Of a stretch of 64,000 nt of DNA, positions 54,315 through 62,537 are shown one piece after another. Positions within the stretch are counted from its first letter, which is position 1. Every line of letters begins with the position of its first letter. Source of the DNA: Klebsiella terrigena. Lineage in GTDB: Bacteria > Pseudomonadota > Gammaproteobacteria > Enterobacterales > Enterobacteriaceae. The notes under the pieces were generated by a model, which saw only the letters and a list, made by a program, of their open reading frames with translations, did no database searches and was not told the DNA's origin. The position numbers and the translations under genes were made by a program. Where the stretch lies: the NCBI RefSeq assembly GCF_006539725.1, contig NZ_BJNO01000001.1, positions 186,001 to 250,000 of the forward strand. Reading direction: 5' to 3'.

Positions 54315-55553
54315 ATGCTATTAAAAGAATTAATTATTTTCGACCTGTTAGCCACCCCTATTTGGGTGGTTCATCCTTTTAAAGAACGCATACTTTACGG
54401 CAATCCGGCCTCCAGAGCCCTCAGCGGCGATATGTCGCTGGACCAGATGCGCAAAGGGACATTCTCAACCTGTCCGGAAGTCAGCCTGCAGAATTATCTC
54501 TATTACTTCAAAAATATTGCCGAGATTTTTGAAGTCTGGACAATTAATTCCCTCGACGGCCAGACCTCGATTTATTGTAAAACCACGCTGATTAAATCAG
54601 AAGAGTATGACTCCCTGATTCTATTCGAGGCGGTCAAGCTGCTTGAGCAAAATGAATCCATCAATACCACCTCCCGGCATTATCAGCGGCGCAGCAACGG
54701 TTTTTTCTCGCGCTTTTTTATGACCAACTCTGCCCCCATGCTATTAATCGATCCTCACCGCGACGGCAGAATTATTGACGCGAATATTGCCGCGCTGCGC
54801 TTTTATAATTACACCGCCGATGAGATGCGGGCGAAGCACACCTGGCAAATTAATACTCTCGGCCGGGACGTTCTTCCTATCATGCGCAACGTCGCAAGCC
54901 TGCCCGGCGGCCATAAGCCGCTCAACTTCACCCATATTCTTGCTGACGGCTCCATTCGCCACGTTCAAACCTACGCCGGTCCGGTAGTGCTCTACAATAT
55001 TCGCCTGATGCTCTGCATCGTGCACGACGTGACCGAAGAGGTGCATTTAAGAAGAGAGCTCGAGTTTTCCGCCTCGCACGATCCGCTCACCGGCCTGCTT
55101 AACCGGCGCGAATTTTATCGCATCGTGGATTCCGCCGCGTTTAAGCCCACCGGCTTTTGCCTGCTGCTGGTTGATGTCGATAACTTTAAGGCCATTAACG
55201 ATAGCTACGGTCATCAGAAAGGCGATGAGGTTTTACTGACAATCTCGCGGATCCTTGAATCGACGGTGACGCATCAGGACAAAATATATCGCTGGGGCGG
55301 CGAGGAGTTTCTGCTATTTCTACCCGAGCGGTCCATTGAGATGGCGCTGCAGATGGCGGAGAGCATTCGCCTCGCGGTCAGCGGCTATCAGCTGGCGGAT
55401 CACCCCGGCCCGGTGACCGTCAGCATTGGCGTCGCCGACCATCAGGATGACGAAGAGATCGACCAGCTGTTCAATCGCGTCGATAAGGCGCTGTATGCGG
55501 CGAAGAAAGAGGGACGAAACCAGGTGCGGCTGTATCTGGTTGAAAAATATTGA
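54315..55553 (+). CDS. PAS-GGDEF diguanylate cyclase
   Basis: It is about 412 residues from ATG 54315, which follows GGTGGAGGG. Starts at 54216 or 54258 remain possible. Two PAS-type sensor domains (about 10-130 and 145-255; the second with RIIDANIAALRFYNYTADEM) precede a GGDEF domain with active-site GGEEF (IYRWGGEEFLLF) and the FKAINDSYGHQKGDEVL motif. It should make cyclic di-GMP. The inhibitory I-site RxxD is replaced by THQD, so product feedback may be weak. No membrane segment is seen, so it is cytoplasmic. Confidence 0.92.
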   Translation: MLLKELIIFDLLATPIWVVHPFKERILYGNPASRALSGDMSLDQMRKGTFSTCPEVSLQNYLYYFKNIAEIFEVWTINSLDGQTSIYCKTTLIKSEEYDSLILFEAVKLLEQNESINTTSRHYQRRSNGFFSRFFMTNSAPMLLIDPHRDGRIIDANIAALRFYNYTADEMRAKHTWQINTLGRDVLPIMRNVASLPGGHKPLNFTHILADGSIRHVQTYAGPVVLYNIRLMLCIVHDVTEEVHLRRELEFSASHDPLTGLLNRREFYRIVDSAAFKPTGFCLLLVDVDNFKAINDSYGHQKGDEVLLTISRILESTVTHQDKIYRWGGEEFLLFLPERSIEMALQMAESIRLAVSGYQLADHPGPVTVSIGVADHQDDEEIDQLFNRVDKALYAAKKEGRNQVRLYLVEKY

Positions 55554-55663
55554 GGTGTGGCGCAATACCGCCCGGCGGTGCCGGAGTACCGCTATACTGG
55601 ATAGCAAACGGGCCCGTTGGGTCAGGCTAATCGCTAATCGGCGGACGAGGTGACCACTAAGCT

Positions 55664-56620
55664 ATGAGCGTTTCCTTATTCCGCAACTTCTCCACGCTGG
55701 CTGCCGCTCTGCTGCTGGTCTCGACGCCTGCCTTCGCCGTCGATGGCGGCCATTTAAAGCAGCGGGCGAACGCGGTATTGATGCTGATGAGCTATACCGT
55801 CGTTCCCGACGTTACCGCCAGCGATCTTAATATCGGCTCCGGCACTAACGAGAAGAACAAGCTGTCGATTACCCAGTTCGGCGGCGGCGCGACGATGAGC
55901 GAAAGCGTCCCGATTTACCTTGAGGGCACGATGGGCTACAGCCGCTACGATCCGCAGTTTGTGCTCAGCGACGGCAGCGACAGCCGCAAAATACCGACCC
56001 GCTGGAACAGCCTCACCGCCACCGGCGGCGTCGGCTGGGATTTCCGGCTCTATAAAGACCGGTGGGGCGGCAGCCTGGTGCTGCGGCCCATCGTTAACGT
56101 GATGCTCGGCACGATGGCCAGCGACGTACGTATCGGCAGCTGGGCGATTGAGCGGCGCAGGGACGCCGATTTTCAATTCCTCGACGGCGGCAGGCTCAAC
56201 GCCTACGGACTGGGCGGGTCGCTGATGCTGGACTACGAGCTGTTTTCTCCCGCCCAGGATATTGATATCGAACTTCGCTACTCGGCCATGAGCCTGCAGA
56301 CTTTCGGCAATACGCCCGAGGCGGTCAGCGGTCAGGCGAGCGCCGAAAACCTCGGGCTCTACGTTCGTCGCCGGGCACCCATCGCCGACTGGACGCTGCT
56401 GAAAAGCCCGGTGCGCTACGTTCTCGAAGGGGCCCATACCGAGTATCTGGGCGATCAGCGCGGGCAGCTGGGCTTCAACGGCCTCAGCTCGCTGGGGATC
56501 GGCCTGGAGCTGGATAGCAGCAAGTATGACTTTTTTATCAGCCGTACCCGCCTCGTGGCGCGCTATATGTTTGGTGAAAATACCCAGGGCTACGGCGTTG
56601 GCCTGGCGATGAGCTTTTAG
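55664..56620 (+). CDS. Outer-membrane beta-barrel protein (solitary autotransporter-barrel-like)
   Basis: It is 318 residues with a signal peptide (about 1-25, ending PAFA). The mature part has alternating strand patterns (VPIYLEGTMGYSRYDP, LFSPAQDIDIELRYSAMSL) and ends in GVGLAMSF, the terminal Phe expected for outer-membrane insertion. The spacing and overall pattern resemble solitary autotransporter-type barrels with no passenger. It stands alone after the cyclase gene with a ribosome site GACGAGGTG. The function is unknown. Confidence 0.75.
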   Translation: MSVSLFRNFSTLAAALLLVSTPAFAVDGGHLKQRANAVLMLMSYTVVPDVTASDLNIGSGTNEKNKLSITQFGGGATMSESVPIYLEGTMGYSRYDPQFVLSDGSDSRKIPTRWNSLTATGGVGWDFRLYKDRWGGSLVLRPIVNVMLGTMASDVRIGSWAIERRRDADFQFLDGGRLNAYGLGGSLMLDYELFSPAQDIDIELRYSAMSLQTFGNTPEAVSGQASAENLGLYVRRRAPIADWTLLKSPVRYVLEGAHTEYLGDQRGQLGFNGLSSLGIGLELDSSKYDFFISRTRLVARYMFGENTQGYGVGLAMSF

Positions 56621-56759
56621 CGCGCGCAACTTCGCTGCCCAAAATTCAGCGCATGAATATATTTAGCCGCTTTTTTAAAATTGTTAGCAATATTTCTCCG
56701 GCTCATTCGTCTACCTCATCAGCAGTTCCTATTCACGACAATCATGAGGTAGCAACAGG

Positions 56760-57185
56760 ATGAGAAATTTCGATAGGCATGACAACCGCCGTCACTACGG
56801 CTTTGGGCATCCTCGGATAGGCAAAGCGCTGATCGTTGGCGTGGCGATCGTCGCGCTACTCGGGCTGGTGGTGATGTCGCTGTGGAACGCGCTGCTGCCG
56901 GCGATTATTGGCGTTAAAAGCATCGGCTTCTGGCAGGCTTTAGGTCTGCTGGCGCTGTCGCGGATCCTCTTCGGCGGCCTTGGCTTCCGCCCGGGAATGT
57001 TCGGCATGGGACGCGAGCGTCGGCGCATGCATGAACGCTGGATGCAGATGAATCCCGAGCAGCGCGAAGAGTTTATGCAGCGCTTTGGTCACCGCGACCG
57101 CCGCGGGCACTGCGGCTGGCGCGATCGCCGCAATGAGCCCGCGCAGCCGGCAGACGATGCGTCTAAAACGACGCCGAGCGAGTGA
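56760..57185 (+). CDS. Two-TM membrane protein with Spy/CpxP-like helix, ECF partner
   Basis: It is a 141-residue protein with two membrane helices (about 22-43 and 52-72) and a C-terminal Arg/Met-rich helix (RRMHERWMQMNPEQREEFMQ) that recalls the LTxxQ helices of CpxP/Spy-type sensors. A His/Cys cluster (HRDRRGHCGW) may bind metal. Its stop overlaps the ECF sigma start by GTGA, which strongly suggests it senses and controls that sigma factor. It is not a recognised anti-sigma fold. The start ATG 56760 follows AACAGG. Confidence 0.7.
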   Translation: MRNFDRHDNRRHYGFGHPRIGKALIVGVAIVALLGLVVMSLWNALLPAIIGVKSIGFWQALGLLALSRILFGGLGFRPGMFGMGRERRRMHERWMQMNPEQREEFMQRFGHRDRRGHCGWRDRRNEPAQPADDASKTTPSE

Positions 57186-57751
57186 GCGAAATGAAAGGCG
57201 CAGCGGCGGGGGAGTCACTGCTTGTTTCGGCGCTCAACGCCTGCCGATCCCGGCTGAAGGCCTTTATTCGCGGCCGCACGTCGGTACGCGACGAGGCTGA
57301 CGATATTCTGCAGGAAGTGACCTGGCAGCTGATGACGGTCGAGCAGCCGGTGGAGAACGTTGCCGCCTGGCTGTTCCGCGCCGCGCGCAACGAAATGACC
57401 GACCGGGCGCGCAAAAAGCGCGAGCTGCCGCTGGCGGACTACTTCTCCGGGGATGAAGAGGGCGAGTTCCCGGAAGATGAGCTGGCGGAGACCCTGTTTG
57501 GGGTGCCGCAAACGCCGGAGGACGAGTACCTGAAGGAGCTGCTGTGGGAGGAGCTGAACCAGGCGCTAGCCGAACTGCCCGCCGCCCAGCGGGAGGTCTT
57601 TGAAAAGACCGAGCTGCTGGGCTACAGCTACAAAGAGCTGGCCGCAGAGTGCGGGGCCAGCGAGCAGGCCCTGCTATCGCGCAAGCATAAAGCCGTGCTC
57701 TACCTGCGTACGCGCCTGCGCGTCCTCTATGATGAGCTGATGAGTGGGTAA
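57182..57751 (+). CDS. ECF-type RNA polymerase sigma factor
   Basis: It is a 189-residue group IV sigma factor. Region 2 (about 22-95) has the core-binding and -10 recognition segment DEADDILQEVTWQLM and AAWLFRAARNEMTDRARKK. Region 4 (about 125-185) has LPAAQREVFEKTELLGYSYKELA. A charged linker lies between them. It starts at GTG 57182 overlapping the membrane-protein stop, or at ATG 57191. The regulon is unknown. It is followed by the hipBA control region. Confidence 0.9.
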   Translation: MSEMKGAAAGESLLVSALNACRSRLKAFIRGRTSVRDEADDILQEVTWQLMTVEQPVENVAAWLFRAARNEMTDRARKKRELPLADYFSGDEEGEFPEDELAETLFGVPQTPEDEYLKELLWEELNQALAELPAAQREVFEKTELLGYSYKELAAECGASEQALLSRKHKAVLYLRTRLRVLYDELMSG

Positions 57752-57794
57752 ATCCTGGCCCGATCGCCGAGCGCGGCGATCGGGCCGCACGCAT

Positions 57795-57812
57795 TATCCT
57801 TAACAGGGGATA
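57795..57812. promoter_or_regulatory. HipB operator O1
   Basis: TATCC-N8-GGATA, the HipB recognition sequence, is complete here. It is the operator furthest from hipB, about 130 bases upstream. Confidence 0.85.
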
Positions 57813-57822
57813 TCTGACGTTT

Positions 57823-57840
57823 TATCCCCACCAGAGGATA
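57823..57840. promoter_or_regulatory. HipB operator O2
   Basis: TATCC-N8-GGATA, complete, 28 bases centre to centre from O1. Confidence 0.85.
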
Positions 57841-57850
57841 TCAACGTATT

Positions 57851-57868
57851 TATCCTCTTGTGGGGATA
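57851..57868. promoter_or_regulatory. HipB operator O3
   Basis: TATCC-N8-GGATA, complete, 28 bases from O2, so O1-O3 lie at a regular spacing just under three helical turns. Confidence 0.85.
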
Positions 57869-57881
57869 TCCCGGCCAAAAG

Positions 57882-57910
57882 TTGACATTATCCTCACCAG
57901 GGTATAAATA
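57882..57910 (+). promoter_or_regulatory. hipBA promoter
   Basis: -35 TTGACA (57882-57887) and a -10 region TATAAATA (57903-57910; TAAATA gives a 17-base spacing). Operator O4 covers the spacer and -10. Confidence 0.7.
57889..57906. promoter_or_regulatory. HipB operator O4 (degenerate)
   Basis: TATCC-N8-GTATA, with one mismatch in the right half (G-T-ATA for GGATA), overlaps the -10 box and so would directly block RNA polymerase. Confidence 0.7.
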
Positions 57911-57916
57911 GGGTCT

Positions 57917-57934
57917 TATCCCCACAAGAGGATA
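57917..57934. promoter_or_regulatory. HipB operator O5
   Basis: TATCC-N8-GGATA, complete, ending nine bases before the hipB ATG and 28 bases from O4. Confidence 0.85.
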
Positions 57935-57943
57935 GATAAGACT

Positions 57944-58216
57944 ATGATAACGCCTCCGACGATCTACAGCCCGGCCCAGCTGGCAAACCATATCAAGCTG
58001 GTGCGGCAAAAAAACCAATGGACACAAAGCGACCTGGCCCGCCGGATAGGCATTAAGCAGGCGACGATCTCGAACTTCGAAAACCATCCGGACAAAACCA
58101 CCCTCACCACGCTTTTTAAGATTTTACAATCTCTTGAAATGACGATGGTGGTGTGCGAAAAGGGCGCCACGTCGGGTCCTGAGCAACAGGATAGCGAACG
58201 GGATCTGGAGTGGTAA
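57944..58216 (+). CDS. hipB: HipB antitoxin / transcriptional repressor
   Basis: It is a 90-residue XRE-type helix-turn-helix protein. The DNA-binding motif is at residues 26-45 (WTQSDLARRIGIKQATISNF). It binds TATCC-N8-GGATA operators upstream and neutralises HipA by complex formation. The C-terminal tail (about 75-90) is acidic and ends DLEW, resembling the degradable tail of E. coli HipB, which also ends in Trp. It overlaps the hipA start by one base. Confidence 0.93.
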   Translation: MITPPTIYSPAQLANHIKLVRQKNQWTQSDLARRIGIKQATISNFENHPDKTTLTTLFKILQSLEMTMVVCEKGATSGPEQQDSERDLEW

Positions 58217-59535
58217 TGGCAACGCTCGTGACGTGGATGAACAATGAACGTGTCGGGGAGCTGGTCAAGCTGGCCAACGGCGCGCATCAGTTCCGCTATG
58301 AACCGCGCTGGCTGCAAAACCCGCGCGCCCGCCCGCTCTCCCTGTCGCTGCCGCTGCAGTTCGGCAACATCACTTCGGATGCGGTGTTTAACTACTTCGA
58401 CAACCTGCTGCCCGACAGCCCGCTGGTGCGTGACCGTATTGTTAAGCGCTATCAGGCCCGCTCAAAGCAGCCCTTCGACCTGCTGGCCGAGGTGGGGCGC
58501 GACAGCGTCGGGGCGGTCACTCTTCTGCCCGAAGGCGCCGCTCCGGCGACCGGCGCGCTGACCTGGGAAGCGCTCGACGACGCCCGGCTTGACGCGCTGC
58601 TGACGGCCTACCGCGCGGATATACCGCTGGGCATGATTAACGGCCAGGAGGAGTTCAGAATATCGGTCGCCGGCGCCCAGGAGAAAACGGCGCTGCTGAA
58701 GATGGACGACCGCTGGTGCATACCGACGGCGACAACGCCAACGACGCATATTATTAAACTGCCGATCGGCGAGATCAGGCAGCCGGACGCGGTGCTGGAT
58801 CTCAGCGAGAGCGTCGATAACGAATATCTCTGTCTGGCCCTGGCGCGGGCGCTGGGCTTTGCCGTGCCGGACGCGGAAATTATTACCACCCGCAGCATCC
58901 GGGCGCTGGCGGTGGCGCGTTTTGACCGCCGCTGGGCGCAGGAAAAAACGCGGCTGCTGCGCTTGCCACAGGAGGATCTGTGCCAGGCGTTCGGCATTCC
59001 TTCCTCGATGAAGTACGAATCCGACGGCGGGCCGGGGATCGCCAGCATCATGGCGTTTCTGCTTGGCTCCAGCGAGGCGCTGAAGGATCGCGCCGATTTT
59101 ATGAAGTTCATCGTTTTTCAATGGCTGATCGGCGCCACCGACGGGCATGCGAAGAATTTTTCCATTTTCCTGCAGCCCGGCGGCAGCTACCGCCTGACGC
59201 CGTTCTACGACATTATCTCGGCGTTTCCGCTGCTCGGCGGCGCGGGTTTGCATATCAGCGACCTTAAGCTGTCGATGAGCCTGAAAGCGTCGAAAGGGCG
59301 GAAAACGGAGATTCAGACTATCTACCCGCGTCATTTCCTCGCCACGGCAAAAGAGGTGGGATTTGCGCAGCAGCAGATGCTGGAGATCCTGCGCTATTTT
59401 GCCGATAACCTGCCGCGGGCGGTCGAGACGGTCAGCGCGTCGCTGCCGGAGGATTTTTCCCCGACGGTTTACCAGGCCATTATCTCGCACACCCTCAGAA
59501 ACCATGCCCGCCTGCAGAGCGGGCTAGCGGGTTAG
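58216..59535 (+). CDS. hipA: HipA serine/threonine-kinase toxin
   Basis: It is a 439-residue kinase toxin whose E. coli homologue phosphorylates glutamyl-tRNA synthetase and induces persistence. The start is MATLVTWMNNERVGELVKLA at ATG 58216; a GTG two codons upstream is not needed. The autophosphorylation loop FRISVAGAQEKTALL (Ser near 150), ATP/catalytic block GATDGHAKNFSIFLQ and FYDIISAFP metal-binding Asp are all present. Extensive identity to E. coli HipA suggests it is functional. It ends in a four-base overlap with nrsF in the convergent direction. Confidence 0.95.
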   Translation: MATLVTWMNNERVGELVKLANGAHQFRYEPRWLQNPRARPLSLSLPLQFGNITSDAVFNYFDNLLPDSPLVRDRIVKRYQARSKQPFDLLAEVGRDSVGAVTLLPEGAAPATGALTWEALDDARLDALLTAYRADIPLGMINGQEEFRISVAGAQEKTALLKMDDRWCIPTATTPTTHIIKLPIGEIRQPDAVLDLSESVDNEYLCLALARALGFAVPDAEIITTRSIRALAVARFDRRWAQEKTRLLRLPQEDLCQAFGIPSSMKYESDGGPGIASIMAFLLGSSEALKDRADFMKFIVFQWLIGATDGHAKNFSIFLQPGGSYRLTPFYDIISAFPLLGGAGLHISDLKLSMSLKASKGRKTEIQTIYPRHFLATAKEVGFAQQQMLEILRYFADNLPRAVETVSASLPEDFSPTVYQAIISHTLRNHARLQSGLAG

Positions 59536-59548
59536 CTCACGCTAACCC
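59529..59548. terminator. Bidirectional hairpin at convergent hipA / nrsF ends
   Basis: GGGTTAGC-TCAC-GCTAACCC is a perfect 8-bp stem covering both stop codons. T-runs are absent, but the placement suits termination on both strands. Confidence 0.55.
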
Positions 59549-60161
59549 AACGCCTGCCAACCATCACCGTCAGCGCGACGATGGTGACGATTGCCGCCAG
59601 GTGCAGCGCAAAATCGAGCAGGTGCAGATGCACCGGATGGCAAAACGCCAGCAGGCTCACCGCCAGGCTGGCAACGCCGAGCCCGGCCATCGCCAGGCTC
59701 CGCGCCGGATAGAGCGCCCGTGTGCGCCGCAGGCTGGCGATCATCAGTACCATCATCGGCGTACTGACGACCAGCAGAAAGGTAAAGCAGCTGACGCTGT
59801 CGTCATCGTGCAGCGGCGGCGCGTCGCCGGGAATGCTGCTGATGCTCAGGCCGAGCCACATCAGGGCGATGGGCAACAGGGCCTTCCAGCTGATGCTCCG
59901 GCGCCCGGCAATGCTCATGGTAAAGGCGCGGCGAATGGTTAACGTTCCGAGCAGAAATGCCAGCACCAGCTGCACCACCGCCAGCCGCGCGCCGGGCTGC
60001 GACCAGTCGGTGAGGCCGCGCGGTACCAGCAGGCTGGCGGCCCAGGCGCACGGCAGGGCCAGCGCCAGCCAGCCGGCGACGCGCCAGCCGGTCGGCCACG
60101 GACGTTTGACCGGGCGCATTTCGCGGCCGAGTTTTTCAATAAGCAGATTATGATCGGTCAT
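59532..60161 (-). CDS. nrsF: NrsF-type anti-sigma factor (DUF1109)
   Basis: It is a 209-residue inner-membrane protein with six predicted helices (about 28-50, 60-80, 92-110, 128-145, 157-178 and 183-203), matching the DUF1109/NrsF family. NrsF proteins bind and restrain a SigF-type ECF factor, releasing it on chemical stress. The start MTDHNLLIEKL at ATG 60161 follows GGAG. It overlaps the sigma gene by 14 bases. Cysteines at about 42, 127 and 174 may sense thiol stress. Confidence 0.88.
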   Translation of the reverse strand: MTDHNLLIEKLGREMRPVKRPWPTGWRVAGWLALALPCAWAASLLVPRGLTDWSQPGARLAVVQLVLAFLLGTLTIRRAFTMSIAGRRSISWKALLPIALMWLGLSISSIPGDAPPLHDDDSVSCFTFLLVVSTPMMVLMIASLRRTRALYPARSLAMAGLGVASLAVSLLAFCHPVHLHLLDFALHLAAIVTIVALTVMVGRRWVSVS

Positions 60162-60702
60162 GGTGGGCTCCAAATCGACGCAGGTTTTTCAACGCCCGAT
60201 GCAGCAGCGATTTCACCGCCGCCACGCTGAGATTGTTATGGGTAGCCGCTTCCGCCAGGCTCATTTCGCGCAGATGAACGTGCTCGACAATTTCGCGCTG
60301 GCGCAGGGGAAGCTGACGCAGGTAGCCCGCCAGCTCCTCCCGGCTCTCCTGGCGCGGCGGGTCGGCGGCGGCCGCCTCGGGCAGCGACTCGTCAGAAATT
60401 TCCCAGTGCTGATAGCGCCCGCGCCGCCGCAGGGCGTCCACGGTGCGGGCCGAGATAATCGCCAGCAGCCAGGGCAGAAAGGGAAAGGCCGGATCGTAGG
60501 TGTGACGTACCCGATGCAGGCTGAGCAGCACATCCTGGATAACGTCTTCCACCAGCGCCTCATCGGCGATCCGTTTGCGCACCTGCGAGCGGATCGTCGG
60601 CACCAGCGCCTTGAGCAGCCGGGTGTAGGCGAGCCTGTCGCCCGCCTGCGCCTGCTCCATTAGCGCGGGCCAGCTTTCGCGCGCGCTATCGTTTGTTTGC
60701 AT
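60148..60702 (-). CDS. ECF sigma factor (SigF type)
   Basis: It is a 184-residue ECF sigma factor. Region 2 (about 25-95) has DEALVEDVIQDVLLSLHRV and PFLPWLLAIISARTVDALRR, and region 4 (about 125-178) has LPLRQREIVEHVHLREMSLA. The family pairs with the DUF1109 protein encoded just downstream, as in Caulobacter SigF/NrsF. It lies between a DsbD-like gene and nrsF, so it probably drives expression of the peroxiredoxin and thiol-transfer genes. Confidence 0.92.
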   Translation of the reverse strand: MQTNDSARESWPALMEQAQAGDRLAYTRLLKALVPTIRSQVRKRIADEALVEDVIQDVLLSLHRVRHTYDPAFPFLPWLLAIISARTVDALRRRGRYQHWEISDESLPEAAAADPPRQESREELAGYLRQLPLRQREIVEHVHLREMSLAEAATHNNLSVAAVKSLLHRALKNLRRFGAHHDRS

Positions 60703-60716
60703 AGTCCGCCTTGTTA

Positions 60717-61949
60717 TTACGCTTTTTTGCCGGCGGCCTGGGTCAGGGCATTGACCACAATCCCCGGCGTCAGCACCTGCGGCAGGACCTTCGGCGGCCC
60801 GCCGTCGGCCGGATAAACCACGTACAGCGGCAGTCCGCCCTGGCCGAACTGGTTGAGCGCATCGTCGACGTCCGGATTAAATTTCGTCGAGTCCGCGACC
60901 ATATAAAGGGTATCGGTTTTTACCAGCGCCTCTTTCACCGCCTGGGTGGAGAGCGACGTTTTTTCATTCACCTGGCAGGTAATACACCAGGAGGCGGTGA
61001 AGTTCACAAAGATAGCCTTGCCGTGACCGCGCTGGGCGGCGACGGTTTGCGGCGTCCAGCGCTGGGACGACACCTCCGCCGTCTGCCCGAGCTCCGGCGA
61101 GGAGGCTGCGGGCTTAACCAGCCCCGGCAGCGGCGCAAGAACCGCCACAACCAGCGCGGCGGTTAGCGCAAACAGGGCCCGATGCCCCTTGCCCTGGAAT
61201 GCGCGACGCTGCGCGATGCCGTACAGCCAGGCGGCGAAGCTGAGCACCACCGAGGCGGCAAGCAGGGCGGCCAGCGCCGCGCTTCCGGCCTGCTGCGCCA
61301 GAACCCACACCAGCCAGGCCCAGGCGCCAAACATCGGAAAGGCGAGCGCGCGTTTCAGGATATCCATCCACGGGCCGGGACGCGGCAATATTCTGGCCAG
61401 CGGCGGAAAGAGCGACACCAGGGTAAAGGGCGCGGCGAAGCCGAACGCCAGCGCGAGGAAGATGGTTAACGACACCGCCGGCGGCTGGACCAGCGCGTAG
61501 CCAATCGCGCTGGCCATAAAGGGCGCAGCGCAGGGCGTGGCGACGACGATCGCCAGCGCGCCGGTGAGCGCCGAGCGGATAAACGCGCCGCGGCCGATAT
61601 CCAGCCCGCCGACGCGCTGCGCCGTCAGCCCGACCTCGAAAACGCCAAGCAGGTTAAGCGCCGCGCCGAGGATCGTCAGGGAGAGCAGCGCGATCACCAG
61701 CGGCGACTGCAGCTGGAAGCCCCAGCCGACCGCTGTGCCGCCGGCGCGCACCGCCAGCAGAATGCCCGCCAGCGCCATCATGGTAATCACGACGCCGAGC
61801 AAGAACGCCAGACCTTCGCGGCGGGCGCTGGCGGCGTTATCGGCGTGACGCAGCAGCCCCAGCGCCTTCAGGGAGACCACCGGAAAAACGCAGGGCATAA
61901 AGTTGAGAATGATGCCGCCAATAAAGGCGGCCAGCATCGCGGTTAACAT
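60717..61949 (-). CDS. DsbD-like thiol:disulfide interchange protein
   Basis: It is 410 residues with an N-terminal CcdA-type membrane domain of about eight helices. The Cys pair is in FMPCVFPVVS and VVATPCAAPFM. A C-terminal thioredoxin-like domain (about 300-410) has CITC in SWCITCQVNE. Unlike full DsbD it lacks the N-terminal immunoglobulin-like domain (ScsB-like gamma part missing). It would carry electrons from the cytoplasm to periplasmic partners, perhaps the peroxiredoxin encoded just upstream. The start ATG 61949 is supported by alignment to the family. Confidence 0.9.
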   Translation of the reverse strand: MLTAMLAAFIGGIILNFMPCVFPVVSLKALGLLRHADNAASARREGLAFLLGVVITMMALAGILLAVRAGGTAVGWGFQLQSPLVIALLSLTILGAALNLLGVFEVGLTAQRVGGLDIGRGAFIRSALTGALAIVVATPCAAPFMASAIGYALVQPPAVSLTIFLALAFGFAAPFTLVSLFPPLARILPRPGPWMDILKRALAFPMFGAWAWLVWVLAQQAGSAALAALLAASVVLSFAAWLYGIAQRRAFQGKGHRALFALTAALVVAVLAPLPGLVKPAASSPELGQTAEVSSQRWTPQTVAAQRGHGKAIFVNFTASWCITCQVNEKTSLSTQAVKEALVKTDTLYMVADSTKFNPDVDDALNQFGQGGLPLYVVYPADGGPPKVLPQVLTPGIVVNALTQAAGKKA

Positions 61950-61964
61950 CGCTGGCCTCTTTAC

Positions 61965-62537
61965 TTAATGAGTTTGCGGGTGAGAGGCGTCGTACTGCTT
62001 GACGGCAGCGAGCGTCTTCTCGATATGTGCATCCGGGTTTCTATCAGTGTAACTCAGCAGGATGTTGCCATCCGGCGCAATGACGTACGAGGTGCGATCG
62101 GAGAGCGTTTTACCTTTCATCTCCATCAGCGTCTGGTACTGGGCGGCGACCTTAGCGCCCGGGTCCGCCGCGACGGCGAACTTATCCCGACACTCCAGCT
62201 TAGAGAAGTCGCTGACCTGGTCGGTGTTCCCTGCGGTCACTCCAACCACGGTGGCGCCCATTTTAGTGAAGCTGTCGGTGGCTTCCGCGAAGTCATGAGC
62301 TTCAATGGTGCAGCCGGCGCTAAAGGCCGCCGGGAAGAAATAGAGTACCACCGGCCCTTTTTGCAGCGCCTGCTGCAGGGAGAAGGTCATCGGCTTGCCG
62401 GCGAGCGCGCCCTGCAGCTTAAAATCCGGGGCTTTCGCGCCCACGGGCAGCGCCGCGCTGGCGCTGAACGCGGTGGCGGAGAGGCCGAGGGCGGCGGTTA
62501 CGGTCAGGGTACGGATGAGGTTTTTGATGCGTGTCAT
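61965..62537 (-). CDS. Periplasmic peroxiredoxin (AhpC/BCP type)
   Basis: It is 190 residues with a Sec signal peptide (about 1-28, ending ASA). The thioredoxin-fold peroxidase domain has the peroxidatic Cys in FFPAAFSAGCTIEAHDF, with C-T in a variant of the usual TPGCT. A second Cys (KLECRDKF, about 117) may resolve. It would remove peroxides in the periplasm, using the DsbD-like protein as electron donor. It is the first gene of the operon that continues with the DsbD-like, sigma and nrsF genes. Confidence 0.88.
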   Translation of the reverse strand: MTRIKNLIRTLTVTAALGLSATAFSASAALPVGAKAPDFKLQGALAGKPMTFSLQQALQKGPVVLYFFPAAFSAGCTIEAHDFAEATDSFTKMGATVVGVTAGNTDQVSDFSKLECRDKFAVAADPGAKVAAQYQTLMEMKGKTLSDRTSYVIAPDGNILLSYTDRNPDAHIEKTLAAVKQYDASHPQTH

